Source: Pseudomonas sp. 10S4
Lineage (GTDB): Bacteria; Pseudomonadota; Gammaproteobacteria; Pseudomonadales; Pseudomonadaceae
Reading direction: 5' to 3'
Length of the DNA: 64,000 nucleotides
Assembly (NCBI RefSeq): GCF_034344865.1
Contig: NZ_CP133774.1
Coordinates: forward strand, 3,596,001 to 3,660,000
In this document: in pieces, positions 52,532-61,432 of the stretch
Layout: the number at the start of each line of letters is the position of its first letter
How positions within the stretch are numbered: position 1 is the first letter of the stretch
Notes under the pieces: model-generated
What the model saw: the letters and a program-made list of their open reading frames with translations, nothing else
Database searches by the model: none
What the model was told of the DNA's origin: nothing
Position numbers and translations under genes: made by a program

Positions 52532-53942
52532 TGATCTCCAGCCGGCCCAGCAGCATGCCTAACGACAGAATCCACTTGGCGGCATCCGGCAGGGTCGCGA
52601 AGTTGCCCGCCGGGCCAATGGTCTCGCCCAGCCCCGGGCCGACGCCGGAAACAGTACTTGCCGCGCCGGTCAGCGCGGTCATCCAGTCCAGCCCCAACAG
52701 CGACAGCATCAGCGCGATCACGCAGATGGTGATGGCAAAGAAGAACGAAAATGTCAGGATCGACCTTACGATTTCTTCGTCGAGCCGGTGACCGTTGTAC
52801 TTTTGCTTGATCACCGCGCGCGGGTGAATCAATTGATTCAGGTTGGCCTTGAGCAGGATGTAGGCGACCTGGAAGCGAAATATCTTGATCCCGCCCGCCG
52901 TCGAGCCTGAACACCCGCCGACAAAGCCCAGATAAAAGAACAGCATCAGCGAGAAATTTCCCCAGATGCTGTAGTCCCCCAGCGCAAAACCCGTGGTGGT
53001 GACCACCGAAGTCACGTTCACGGCCACGTGGCGCAATGCGTCGAACCATTGCAGGTCGGTGGTCCACCAGTACCAAGTGCCGAGCACCAGCCAGGTCACC
53101 AGCAACATGCCGAGCAAGCCTTGAACCTGTTGATCCCGGATCAAGGCTTTACGATTGCCGCGCAACGTCGCCACGTACAGGGTGAACGGCAGGCTGCCGA
53201 GAATCATGACCACCACCGCCACCCAGTGCACCGCCGGTTGTTTCCAATGGGCCAGGGACTCGTCGGAGGTAGAGAAACCGCCGGTGGAAATCGCCGACAT
53301 GGCGTGGTTGATCGCATCGAACAGGTTCATCCCGGCCCACCAGAACGCCAGGCTGCCGACAATGGTGATGCCGACGTAGGCCGCCACGATCAAGCGCGCC
53401 ACCATGTGTGAGCGGGGCATGACTTTTTCGGAACGGTCCGAGGACTCGGTCTGGAACAGCCGCATTCCGCCGATGCGCAGCAAGGGCAAAATCGCTACCG
53501 CCATGCCGATAAAGCCGATACCGCCGAGCCAGTGCAGCAATGAGCGCCATATCAGGATGCCGGGGGACATGGTGTCCAGGCCGCTAAGCACCGTGGAGCC
53601 AGTGGCGGTGATGCCCGACATGCTTTCGAAGAACGAGTCGGTGTAACTGATGTGCTGGGTCAGCAGGAACGGCAGCGCGGCGAAAATGCACACCACCAGC
53701 CAACTGCTGACGGTCAGCAGGTACATGTCACGGGGGCGCAGGTGTATGTGTTCGGGGCGACCGGGAATGACCAGGGCCAGGCCGGCGACGAAGGTGATCA
53801 TGCTGGCCCAGAGGAACGATGGCAGATCGCTGGTGCGGTCGAAAATCACCAGGGTGGCCATGGGTACGACCATGGCGATGGCCAGGGTAATCAGGAAGAT
53901 GCCGATGATGAAACCAATGATCCGTAAGGTCGGCAACGCCAT
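52488..53942 (-). CDS. trkH: Potassium transporter subunit TrkH
   Basis: 484 residues with four repeated M1-P-M2 units; selectivity-filter glycines in SGITATGSTVL, AISTGGFST, TTTGFALGDY and VSGVGPGLGE are visible. Uses TrkA for gating; trkA is not in the window. Start ATG 53942 (MALPTLRIIGF) gives the family length; the frame is open to 54044. Confidence 0.92.
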   Translation of the reverse strand: MALPTLRIIGFIIGIFLITLAIAMVVPMATLVIFDRTSDLPSFLWASMITFVAGLALVIPGRPEHIHLRPRDMYLLTVSSWLVVCIFAALPFLLTQHISYTDSFFESMSGITATGSTVLSGLDTMSPGILIWRSLLHWLGGIGFIGMAVAILPLLRIGGMRLFQTESSDRSEKVMPRSHMVARLIVAAYVGITIVGSLAFWWAGMNLFDAINHAMSAISTGGFSTSDESLAHWKQPAVHWVAVVVMILGSLPFTLYVATLRGNRKALIRDQQVQGLLGMLLVTWLVLGTWYWWTTDLQWFDALRHVAVNVTSVVTTTGFALGDYSIWGNFSLMLFFYLGFVGGCSGSTAGGIKIFRFQVAYILLKANLNQLIHPRAVIKQKYNGHRLDEEIVRSILTFSFFFAITICVIALMLSLLGLDWMTALTGAASTVSGVGPGLGETIGPAGNFATLPDAAKWILSLGMLLGRLEIITVFVLCIPAFWRH

Positions 53943-54063
53943 GAAGTCTGCTCGGGCTGAAAGTGAGGAGGGCGCCATTCTACCTGCGAGGTCTGCCATG
54001 TAAACCGGCAGCCCGGAGCGCTTCTGGCTAGAATAGCCAAACATTTTTTACAGGAGGTGGCCG

Positions 54064-54639
54064 ATGCAGGCTCTCGACGCTTTGCTCAACCGTGTTTCCG
54101 TTCCACGACTGCTGGACCCAGCGCCGACTGCCGAGCAACGGGAAGTGCTGTTCGCTGCCGCGATGCGCGCGCCGGACCACGGCCATTTGCAGCCTTGGCG
54201 CTTCCTGACAGTCGAAGGTGCGGCTCGCGAGCAAATGGGCGAGTTGCTCGCCGAAGCGGCGAAGCTGCAGGACAGCGATGCGGCTGAGGCGGCGCTGGAC
54301 AAGGCGCGCAACGGTCCGCTGCGGGCACCGCTGGTGGTCGTGGTGATTGCGCGGGTGCAGGATCACGTCAAGTATCCGAAGTCCGAGCAACTACTGGCGG
54401 CCGGGTGTGCGGCTCACGGGATTTTGTTGGCGGCTTATGCCCAAGGCATTGGTGCGGTGTGGCGCACTGGTGAACTGGCGTATTCGGCGCATGTCGCCAA
54501 AGGCCTGGGACTGGCAGAGGGTGAAGAAGTGATTGCGTTCCTCTACCTCGGGACACCGCAGAAAGAGCCGCGGGTTGCCGAGAAAGTCGACCTCGCTGAA
54601 TTTGTCAGCGCCTGGCCCGACAAGGCCGGAAGACACTGA
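54064..54639 (+). CDS. Nitroreductase-family protein (YdjA-like)
   Basis: 191 residues. RAPDHGHLQPWRF and the FMN-binding GIGAVWRTGE are typical of the minimal nitroreductase YdjA; substrate in vivo unknown. AGGAGG precedes the ATG at good spacing. Divergent from trkH. Confidence 0.9.
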   Translation: MQALDALLNRVSVPRLLDPAPTAEQREVLFAAAMRAPDHGHLQPWRFLTVEGAAREQMGELLAEAAKLQDSDAAEAALDKARNGPLRAPLVVVVIARVQDHVKYPKSEQLLAAGCAAHGILLAAYAQGIGAVWRTGELAYSAHVAKGLGLAEGEEVIAFLYLGTPQKEPRVAEKVDLAEFVSAWPDKAGRH

Positions 54640-54644
54640 TCTAA

Positions 54645-54734
54645 TGTGGGAGCGGGCTTGCTCGCGAAAGCGGTAGGTCAGGCACTGCGATGTTGAATGT
54701 GCCTGAGTCATCGCGAGCAAGCTCACTCCCACAG
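54645..54734. repeat. Inverted REP pair, GTGGGAGCGGGCTTGCTCGCG family
   Basis: TGTGGGAGCGGGCTTGCTCG and the inverted CGAGCAAGCTCACTCCCACA, between convergent genes. Confidence 0.88.
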
Positions 54735-54738
54735 GGGA

Positions 54739-56079
54739 TTAAGGTTGGACCAAAGCCCCCGGCACCAACGGCAATTCCAGGCTGGCAATAAACCCGCCCT
54801 CCGGGTGATTGGCCAACACCAGGCTCCCGCCATGTCGTTCCGCCGCACGTCGGGCAATGGCCAGCCCCAGGCCATGTCCGGCCGTTGTCTGACCCGGCGC
54901 TCGGTAGAACGGTTCGCCCAACAGGTTCAAGTGCGCGGCCTCGACCCCCGGGCCGTGGTCACGCACGCTGACCACCATCCGCTCGCCCTGACGCGAGGCC
55001 TGCATTTCAATCGGTTGGCCCACCGGGTTAAAGCGCTGGGCATTGCGCAGCAGGTTGTCCACGGCGCGTTCGATCATGGTTGGCCAGCCTTTGAGGCTTA
55101 GCTGCGACTCGGCGTCCAAGCGCACGGTCTGTTCCGGGAAGCCCAGTTGCGCATCCTTTTGCAGGGTATGAAGCAAGACGTTGAGATCCACATCTTCGGC
55201 GCTGGCGTTATCCGCATCGACCCGAGCCAACACCAGGATTTCGCTGATCAAGGCTTCCAACCGGTCGCATTCGCGGGTCAGGCGTGGCCAGAGTTTTTCC
55301 CGCTCTTCAGGGTTGGCGCGTTCAGCCAGGGCCAAGGCAATACGTAATCGGGCCAGGGGCGAACGCAGTTCGTGGGACACGTCACGCAGCAGTTGCCGCT
55401 GGCTGCCGATCAGGCTTTGCAGGCGCGCACCCATGCGGTTGAAGTCGTTGGCCAGCACACCAAACTCATCGCGTCGGTTGGCCAGTTTGACCAGGCTGTT
55501 CTGCTGATAGGTGGTTTGCCCCAGATCATGCACCGCGCCGCGCAAACGGTTGAGCGGGCGGGTGATCGAGAGCGTCACCAACAGGCTGAACAAGGTCAGT
55601 ACCACCAGCGCAATACCCAGCGCACTCAACGGCCAGAGCAGGCTTTCGCGGTGCCATGAGTCCAGTTCCGGATGCGGGATGCGGTAGATCAGCAGGTAAG
55701 TGTTGCCGGTTTTTTCGCTGGTGTACTCCGCGGTCAGGCGACGCCACGGCAGGCGGCGATCATCATCGTTCTGCCGAGCTTCAAACGCTGCGGCCCGACG
55801 TGGGAAAGTGCCGCGCACCACCGGGTCGCCGCTCTCGTTGAGTACCTGAACGTCGATGTGATACTGGCGTTTGCGTTGTTCCAGGATGGCCTGTGCAGCG
55901 TCTTCGCCCTGGGCTTCGTAAGTTTGCGTCCACTCTTCGGCCAGGGTGTTGAGGCCCGGGTGGCGGCTGAGAATCCACGCGTCCTGGTTGAGCATGTGCC
56001 CCAGCAATAGGGAGAGCCCTGCAACCAGAGCGATGGCCAGCCAGAAGCTGGCCAGAATACGCCAGAACAATGAGCGCAC
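54739..56079 (-). CDS. cpxS: Envelope-stress sensor histidine kinase CpxS/CpxA
   Basis: 446 residues: TM1 about 8-28, periplasmic domain, TM2 near 150-172, HAMP (RPLNRLRGAVHDLGQTTY), H-box DVSHELRSPLARLRIAL, N-box VDNLLRNAQRF, G-boxes VRDHGPGVEAAHL and GHGLGLAIARRAA. Follows the CpxP-like gene downstream of cpxR on the same strand, matching PA3204-PA3206. Phosphorylates CpxR on envelope stress. Confidence 0.88.
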   Translation of the reverse strand: MRSLFWRILASFWLAIALVAGLSLLLGHMLNQDAWILSRHPGLNTLAEEWTQTYEAQGEDAAQAILEQRKRQYHIDVQVLNESGDPVVRGTFPRRAAAFEARQNDDDRRLPWRRLTAEYTSEKTGNTYLLIYRIPHPELDSWHRESLLWPLSALGIALVVLTLFSLLVTLSITRPLNRLRGAVHDLGQTTYQQNSLVKLANRRDEFGVLANDFNRMGARLQSLIGSQRQLLRDVSHELRSPLARLRIALALAERANPEEREKLWPRLTRECDRLEALISEILVLARVDADNASAEDVDLNVLLHTLQKDAQLGFPEQTVRLDAESQLSLKGWPTMIERAVDNLLRNAQRFNPVGQPIEMQASRQGERMVVSVRDHGPGVEAAHLNLLGEPFYRAPGQTTAGHGLGLAIARRAAERHGGSLVLANHPEGGFIASLELPLVPGALVQP

Positions 56080-56107
56080 AGTAAATCCTCAACTAACGCA
56101 AATCCAA

Positions 56108-56196
56108 GTGGGAGCGGGCTTGCTCGCGAAGACGGTGTATCAGTCGACAAATGCTTTGCCTGATACACCGCCTTCGCGAGCAAGCCCGCTCCCACA
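56108..56196. repeat. Inverted REP pair, GTGGGAGCGGGCTTGCTCGCG family
   Basis: GTGGGAGCGGGCTTGCTCGC and the inverted GCGAGCAAGCCCGCTCCCAC lie inside the cpx gene series, between the CpxP-like gene and the kinase, and could reduce kinase expression relative to the upstream genes. Confidence 0.9.
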
Positions 56197-56215
56197 TTTA
56201 AACTGAGTAACATAA

Positions 56216-56242
56216 GACCCAACAGTGTTGAGCTGTTGGGTC
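56216..56242 (-). terminator. Hairpin after the CpxP-like gene
   Basis: GACCCAACAG and CTGTTGGGTC form a perfect 10-base stem 13 bases past the stop. The T-tail is weak, so it may attenuate rather than end transcription into cpxS. Confidence 0.55.
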
Positions 56243-56255
56243 TGGAGTTAGCGCA

Positions 56256-56705
56256 TTATTGCGCTTTTTGTGGCTGTTGCGCTTTCCAGGCCTTGAATTC
56301 GGCCCACTCGGCACGACGCTCTGCCTGTTTTTTCTGGATCTCGTCGAATTTCTTCTGTTGATCCGGTTTCAGAATGGCGCGCACATCGGCTTCGGCTTTC
56401 TGATGTTTGGCAGTCATTTCATCTTTCATGGCTTTCTGGTCAGCCGGGGAGAGTTTCTCCAGGTATTTCTCGACCAGTTGCTTACGACCGTGCATTTGCT
56501 CGCCAATGATTTTGCGGATCTGCTCACGCTGTTCGCGGCTCAGGTCCAGTTGGCTGTACGGACCTTTGCCGTGCATGCCGTGCATCTGACCGCCATGGTG
56601 CGAGCCGTCCATCGGCCCACCCATCGGGCCGGTACCTTCAGGCATGGCCATGGCAACGGTCGGCAGAGCGGCAGCGAACATCAGAGCGATAAGAGTCTTG
56701 CGCAT
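56256..56705 (-). CDS. Spy/CpxP-family periplasmic protein
   Basis: 149 residues: signal peptide (VAMA), a Gly/Met/His-rich N-part (DGSHHGGQMHGMHGKG) that could bind metal, and two LTxxQ-type motifs (LDLSREQREQIRKI; LKPDQQKKFDEI). Spy/CpxP proteins act as chaperones and, for CpxP, damp the kinase. It lies between cpxR and cpxS and has a CpxR box upstream. Confidence 0.88.
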   Translation of the reverse strand: MRKTLIALMFAAALPTVAMAMPEGTGPMGGPMDGSHHGGQMHGMHGKGPYSQLDLSREQREQIRKIIGEQMHGRKQLVEKYLEKLSPADQKAMKDEMTAKHQKAEADVRAILKPDQQKKFDEIQKKQAERRAEWAEFKAWKAQQPQKAQ

Positions 56706-56787
56706 GGTGAATCTCCTTGTCTCGTTCCCGGTACGTTCCGGATGAGTTCAGATTACGGAGATCAAGGTCAGCGGCGGTCAGCGGAGC

Positions 56788-56803
56788 GTAAAGCTTGGGT
56801 AAA
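56788..56803 (-). promoter_or_regulatory. CpxR box
   Basis: GTAAA-N6-GTAAA (plus-strand reading), matching the CpxR consensus of two GTAAA half-sites 4-8 bases apart. It is 83-98 bases before the CpxP-like start, so CpxR probably activates this gene. Confidence 0.65.
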
Positions 56804-56901
56804 GACGATTTTCAGCGAACCTGACAAATCTGCCACATTCGCCGACCGGCACACGATGCCGACCGACTTTACGCGGTCTGCGTAGGAGGATCGCGTTGCA
56901 A

Positions 56902-57579
56902 TTAGAGGCTGTAGTAATAACCGCGGCTACGCAGGGCCACGATGCGCGGGCGACCGTCGGGGTGTGGGCCGATCTTTTTGCGCAGGTTGCTGACGTGCAT
57001 GTCCAGGCTGCGGTCGTACAGGGTCAGCTTGCGACCGAGGGCGATTTGCGCCAGTTCCTGTTTATCCAGGGGTTCGCCAGGTTGCTTGATCAGGGCTTCG
57101 AGCAGGCGACTTTCGGAGACGGTAAGGGTGAATTCCTGTTCATCGATGCTGACCACGCCGCGTTGCGGGCTGAAACACAGGTCGCCCAGTTCGAGCTGGC
57201 TGGACACTGCCGCCGGATGACTGCGGCGCAATACCGCGCGCAGCCGGGCTGTCAGTTCCCGTGGGTCGCAGGGCTTGGCCAGGTAATCGTCGGCACCCAG
57301 TTCGAGGCCGAGGATGCGGTCCAGCGGTTCGCCGCGGGCCGAGAGCATCAGCACCGGCAAATCCGGGTGGTCGCTGCGCAACTGCTTGAGCAGTTCCAGG
57401 CCGCTGCCGTCAGGCAGCATCACGTCCAGCACCACGGCCGCCGGGGAGAATTCAGCCAGCGCACGGCGGGCACTCTGGCCATCGTGACAGGCACGGACCA
57501 CGAAACCTTCCTGACTCAACCAACTGCTCAGGAGCTCGCACAGCTCCTGATCATCATCAATTAATAACAGCTCGCTCAT
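56902..57579 (-). CDS. cpxR: Envelope-stress response regulator CpxR
   Basis: 225 residues, OmpR/PhoB type: receiver with acidic pocket IDDD, phospho-Asp52 in VVLDVMLPDG, Ser/Thr switch MLSARG and Lys in YLAKPCDP; C-terminal winged helix (RSLDMHVSNLRKKIG, RSRGYYYSL). In P. aeruginosa CpxR activates mexAB-oprM and envelope-stress genes. Eight bases after the PA3203-like gene, so co-transcribed. Confidence 0.92.
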   Translation of the reverse strand: MSELLLIDDDQELCELLSSWLSQEGFVVRACHDGQSARRALAEFSPAAVVLDVMLPDGSGLELLKQLRSDHPDLPVLMLSARGEPLDRILGLELGADDYLAKPCDPRELTARLRAVLRRSHPAAVSSQLELGDLCFSPQRGVVSIDEQEFTLTVSESRLLEALIKQPGEPLDKQELAQIALGRKLTLYDRSLDMHVSNLRKKIGPHPDGRPRIVALRSRGYYYSL

Positions 57580-57586
57580 GACTCAC

Positions 57587-58000
57587 TCAATTTAGCCATT
57601 GCCGACGTTTTCGACTTGCCCCACTGGCAAAGATACCGCAGAGCAGAGCCAATAGCGCTACCCCGGCCCCGGTGACGAACCATTGCTGCTGGTCGGTCAG
57701 CAGACGCGGCAGCGGACCGCTGGCCTGGGCTTCCTTGAGTTGCAGCTTCAAACGCTGGTTCTCTTGGCGCAACCGGCTCAACTGGGCGCTTTCACGCTCG
57801 CTATCGGCATTTTGCAGTTGTTTGCTCAGTTCTTCTCGCTGCTGCTCGCTTGCTTTCAAACGCTGCTGCAATTCGGTGATCTGGCTACCGGCGCTTAAGG
57901 ACAACGGCGTGGAGTTGCCACCATTGGCAGCTTCTTCACCGTGCACGGGGGCCACGATCGACAACGTCACCAACATCAGACACAACGGACCCTTGCGCAT
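57587..58000 (-). CDS. Membrane-anchored coiled-coil protein upstream of cpxR
   Basis: 137 residues: signal or anchor (1-24, VHG), a coiled coil near 40-95 (ITELQQRLKASEQQREELSK), and a C-terminal membrane helix (TGAGVALLALLCGIFASG) followed by basic residues. PA3203 type. The coiled coil should lie in the periplasm. Being first in the cpxR operon suggests an envelope role. ATG 58000 gives a proper signal peptide; the open frame extends to 58096. Confidence 0.75.
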   Translation of the reverse strand: MRKGPLCLMLVTLSIVAPVHGEEAANGGNSTPLSLSAGSQITELQQRLKASEQQREELSKQLQNADSERESAQLSRLRQENQRLKLQLKEAQASGPLPRLLTDQQQWFVTGAGVALLALLCGIFASGASRKRRQWLN

Positions 58001-58110
58001 CACGACTCCTGATTCCAATCGAGTTATTGGGCAAGTTGTCGGCAGGCAAACGAGAATAATGAGCGATTGAGAGCGCGATGAACCGATAAGGTTCATCGCG
58101 AGGGAGGCTT

Positions 58111-58410
58111 TTAAGGCAGGACTTGCTTGAACGGCTTCACGGAAACGTTGGCGTAGACGCCTGCGGCGATGTACGGGTCGGCATCGGCCCAGGCTTGCGC
58201 GGCGCTCAGGGAATCGAATTCGGCGACGATCAGGCTGCCGGTGAAACCCGCAGCGCCCGGATCATTGCTGTCGACGGCAGGGTTAGGGCCGGCCAGCACG
58301 ATGCGGCCTTCGCCTTTAAGCACTCGCAGGCGCTCAAGGTGTGCCGGGCGTGCAGCGAGGCGGGCTTCCAGGGAGTTGGCGACGTCTGTAGCAACGATGG
58401 CGTAAAGCAT
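58111..58410 (-). CDS. YciI-family protein
   Basis: 99 residues, ferredoxin-like fold of the YciI family: [20 protein letters not shown], then [17 protein letters not shown] and [20 protein letters not shown] (the Asp/His-type site region). Enzyme role unclear. It starts one base before the stop of yciB, as in E. coli yciI-yciB neighbours. Confidence 0.9.
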   Translation of the reverse strand: MLYAIVATDVANSLEARLAARPAHLERLRVLKGEGRIVLAGPNPAVDSNDPGAAGFTGSLIVAEFDSLSAAQAWADADPYIAAGVYANVSVKPFKQVLP

Positions 58411-58411
58411 G

Positions 58412-59008
58412 TCAGTCCTCGGTTTTTGGTGTTGTGGTATCGGCGTCATGCAGGTGGCGGGACAGGTAAATGCCCTGCGCGACCAGGAACAGCAGCGTCA
58501 TGCCCAGGCTGCCGAAGACCTTGAAGTCGACCCAGTAGTTCTGGAACGTGAACGCGACGAACAGGTTGGCGGCACCGCAGAACAGGAAAAAGCCGATCCA
58601 GGCGATGTTCAGACGGGTCCAGACCGCGTCCGGCAGGGTCAGCGCGTGGCCCATGATGCGTTTGATCAGCAGTTGGTCGCCGATGAAGTGGCTGCCAATG
58701 AAAGCCAGGGCGAACAGCCAGTTGACCACCGGGGCTTTCCATTTCAGGAAGGTTTCGCTGTGGAACGCCAGGGTCAGGCTACCGAAGACCAGGCAGGCTA
58801 TGAGCGTCAGCCACTGGCTCTTCTCCAGCTTGCGCTGCTTGATGAAGAGCGTGCCGTAAACCACCAGGGAGCTGATGATCAGCATCGCGGTGGCACTGTA
58901 AATACCGCCTACAGTGACCTCATGTCCGGCGATGTCGACGACCCGTGGATCGATTTTGAAGACGATGAAAAACAGCAGAAGCGGGATGAAGTCGATGAAT
59001 TGTTTCAC
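58412..59008 (-). CDS. yciB: Septation protein A / inner-membrane YciB
   Basis: 198 residues from a GTG start ([19 protein letters not shown]). Five membrane helices and the YciB segment [24 protein letters not shown]. Known in E. coli and Shigella to affect envelope and septum formation. Followed directly by yciI, so one operon. Confidence 0.92.
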   Translation of the reverse strand: MKQFIDFIPLLLFFIVFKIDPRVVDIAGHEVTVGGIYSATAMLIISSLVVYGTLFIKQRKLEKSQWLTLIACLVFGSLTLAFHSETFLKWKAPVVNWLFALAFIGSHFIGDQLLIKRIMGHALTLPDAVWTRLNIAWIGFFLFCGAANLFVAFTFQNYWVDFKVFGSLGMTLLFLVAQGIYLSRHLHDADTTTPKTED

Positions 59009-59095
59009 AGTGGCAGCCAGAAGCAGGATGTGTCGGCATAATAACAAACATATTGGCGCGCGATAGCGCCAGCTGATTTGAGGTTACAAAGCCCT

Positions 59096-59959
59096 GTGAA
59101 TGTTGATTTGCACTGCCATAGCACGGCCTCCGATGGCGCCCTGGCGCCTGCGGTACTGGTTGCGCGTGCGTTCGAGAAAGGCGTGCGAGTCCTGGCCTTG
59201 ACCGATCACGACACCCTTGAGGGGCTCGACGAGGCCCGCAGCACCGCAACGGCGCTGGGGATGCAACTGGTCAACGGCGTCGAATTGTCCTGCACCTGGG
59301 GCGGCGCGACCATTCACGTACTGGGCTACGGCTTCGACGTCAATGCCGCACCGTTGGTCGAGGCGATCGCCAAATTGCACGATGGCCGCTGGCTACGGTC
59401 CGAAGAAATAAGTCGCAAACTGGCGTTGAAAGGCATGCCCGGTGCGATGGAAGGCGCCCGGGAGATGCAGCAGGCGCTGGGCGACAGCGGCAACGCGCCG
59501 GCCCGTCCGCATTTTGCCGACTGGATGGTGCGTGAAGGTTTCGTCAAGGATCGCGCCGAAGCGTTCCGCAAATGGCTGGGCGCCGGCAAGCTGGGGGACG
59601 TCAAGCAACACTGGCCGACCCTGGAAGACACCGTCGCGACCCTGCGCGCGGCGGGTGCCTGGGTCAGCCTGGCGCACCCTTGGCATTACGATTTCACTCG
59701 CAGCAAGCGTCGCCGCCTGATTTCTGACTATATTCAAGCAGGGGGCCACGCTATCGAAGTGGTCAATGGTCATCAGCCCGCAGAACAGGTGGGCAGTCTG
59801 GCCATTCTCGCTCGCGAGTTCGGTCTGCTGGTCAGCGCCGGCAGTGATTTTCATGGCCCTGGAGGCTGGTCGGAAATCGGTGAATACCGCCCGGTTCCGG
59901 AGGATCTGCCACCGCTTTGGTGTCGATTCAAACATGACCCAATTATTGCCGCCGTCTGA
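59096..59959 (+). CDS. PHP-domain phosphoesterase (YciV/RNase AM type)
   Basis: 287 residues: metal ligands in DLHCHSTASDGAL, LALTDHDTLEGL, HPWHYD and SAGSDFHGPG. This is the YciV/TrpH family; E. coli RNase AM acts as a 5'-3' exonuclease and 3',5'-bisphosphate phosphatase. GTG 59096 is chosen as homology begins there; TTG 59078 is the alternative. Divergent from yciB, overlaps nothing, and is followed by yciO after 13 bases. Confidence 0.88.
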   Translation: MNVDLHCHSTASDGALAPAVLVARAFEKGVRVLALTDHDTLEGLDEARSTATALGMQLVNGVELSCTWGGATIHVLGYGFDVNAAPLVEAIAKLHDGRWLRSEEISRKLALKGMPGAMEGAREMQQALGDSGNAPARPHFADWMVREGFVKDRAEAFRKWLGAGKLGDVKQHWPTLEDTVATLRAAGAWVSLAHPWHYDFTRSKRRRLISDYIQAGGHAIEVVNGHQPAEQVGSLAILAREFGLLVSAGSDFHGPGGWSEIGEYRPVPEDLPPLWCRFKHDPIIAAV

Positions 59960-59972
59960 ACAGGTAGAAAAT

Positions 59973-60602
59973 GTGAGTCAATTTTTCCAGATTCATCCGG
60001 AAAACCCGCAAGCGCGCCTGATCAAACAGGCGGTCGAGATCATCCGCAAAGGCGGGGTGGTGATTTATCCCACAGACTCGTCCTACGCCATTGGTTGCCA
60101 GATCGGCGACAAGAATGCCGTGGAACGCGTACGCCGCTTGCGTCAGCTGGACGACAAGCACAACTTCGCGCTGATTTGCAGCGACCTGTCGCAGTTGGGC
60201 ATATTCGCCAAGATCGACACTGGTACGTTCCGTATTCTCAAGGCCCATTTACCTGGGCCTTATACGTTTATCCTCAACGCCACTCGCGAAGTGCCGCGCC
60301 TGTTGCTGCACGCCAAGAAGCGCACCATCGGCCTGCGGGTGCCGAGCCATCCGATTGCGCTGGCGCTGCTGGAGGAGCTCGGCGAGCCGCTGATGAGCGT
60401 GACGCTGATCATGCCCGGCGACACCGATCCGTTGAGTGACCCTCACGAAATGCGCCAATTGCTGGAGCACCAGGTCGACCTGATCATCGACGGCGGTTTC
60501 GGCGGGATCAAGGCGTCCACGGTGATCAACCTTGCCGACGGCGAGCCGCAAGTGATCCGCGTCGGTTGCGGCGACCCTGCGCCGTTCATGGCCGAGGCCT
60601 AG
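59973..60602 (+). CDS. YciO/Sua5-family threonylcarbamoyl-AMP synthase-like protein
   Basis: 209 residues from GTG (preceded by AGG). KGGVVIYPTDSSYAIGC, HNFALICSDLSQL, LPGPYTFIL and the final INLADGEPQVIRVGCG are YrdC/Sua5 motifs. YciO is a paralogue of TsaC with weak synthase activity, so a role in tRNA t6A is possible but not certain. Ends with TAG joined directly to the ATG of scpA. Confidence 0.88.
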   Translation: MSQFFQIHPENPQARLIKQAVEIIRKGGVVIYPTDSSYAIGCQIGDKNAVERVRRLRQLDDKHNFALICSDLSQLGIFAKIDTGTFRILKAHLPGPYTFILNATREVPRLLLHAKKRTIGLRVPSHPIALALLEELGEPLMSVTLIMPGDTDPLSDPHEMRQLLEHQVDLIIDGGFGGIKASTVINLADGEPQVIRVGCGDPAPFMAEA

Positions 60603-61421
60603 ATGTCTGCAGTAGAACCCGTCGACAGTCAGGCCGGAGCCCAGCAAGAGCTGCCCTTCGCCATGGTCTATGGCCAGGCGGTCATGGAAATGCCGCTGGA
60701 CCTGTACATCCCGCCGGATGCCCTCGAGGTGTTCCTCGAAGCGTTCGAAGGCCCGCTCGACCTGCTGCTGTACCTGATCCGCAAACAGAACATCAATATC
60801 CTCGACATCCCGGTGGCGGAAATCACCCGTCAATACATGGGGTATGTCGAGTTGATGCAGTCGGTGCGCCTGGAACTCGCCGCCGAGTACCTGGTGATGG
60901 CCGCGATGCTGGCCGAGATCAAGTCGCGGATGCTGCTGCCGCGCGCCGAATCCATCGAAGCCGAGGAAGACGATCCCCGGGCCGAACTGATCCGGCGCTT
61001 GCAGGAATACGAACGCTTCAAGGCTGCCGCTGAAGGCATCGACGGCTTGAACCGGGTCGGTCGCGACGTGGTGGTGCCCAAGCTGGATGCGCCAGAAGCC
61101 CGGGCGCGCAAGCTGGTGCCGGACGTGAGCCTGGGGGAATTGCTGATGTCCATGGCCGAGGTCCTACGCCGGGGCGACATGTTCGAAAGCCACCAGGTCA
61201 GCCGCGAGGCGCTGTCCACCCGCGAGCGTATGAGCGACGTGCTGGAACGGCTCAAGGGCGGCGGCTTCGTGCCGTTTGTCGAGCTGTTCACCGCCGAAGA
61301 AGGGCGGCTGGGCGTGGTCGTGACCTTTATGGCGATCCTTGAACTGGTCAAGGAATCCTTGGTCGAGCTGGTACAGAATGAGCCGTACGCGCCGATCCAC
61401 GTGCGGGCCCGAGCCGAATAA
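60603..61421 (+). CDS. scpA: Segregation and condensation protein A
   Basis: 272 residues, kleisin of the SMC-ScpAB complex. The N-terminal helix bundle EAFEGPLDLLLYLIRKQNIN is the clearest family mark, and the C-terminal winged helix (VTFMAILELVKESLVELVQ) binds the SMC head. ATG abuts the yciO stop. An internal Met near residue 28 could be an alternative start. Confidence 0.93.
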   Translation: MSAVEPVDSQAGAQQELPFAMVYGQAVMEMPLDLYIPPDALEVFLEAFEGPLDLLLYLIRKQNINILDIPVAEITRQYMGYVELMQSVRLELAAEYLVMAAMLAEIKSRMLLPRAESIEAEEDDPRAELIRRLQEYERFKAAAEGIDGLNRVGRDVVVPKLDAPEARARKLVPDVSLGELLMSMAEVLRRGDMFESHQVSREALSTRERMSDVLERLKGGGFVPFVELFTAEEGRLGVVVTFMAILELVKESLVELVQNEPYAPIHVRARAE

Positions 61422-61432
61422 CGAGTTGAACC

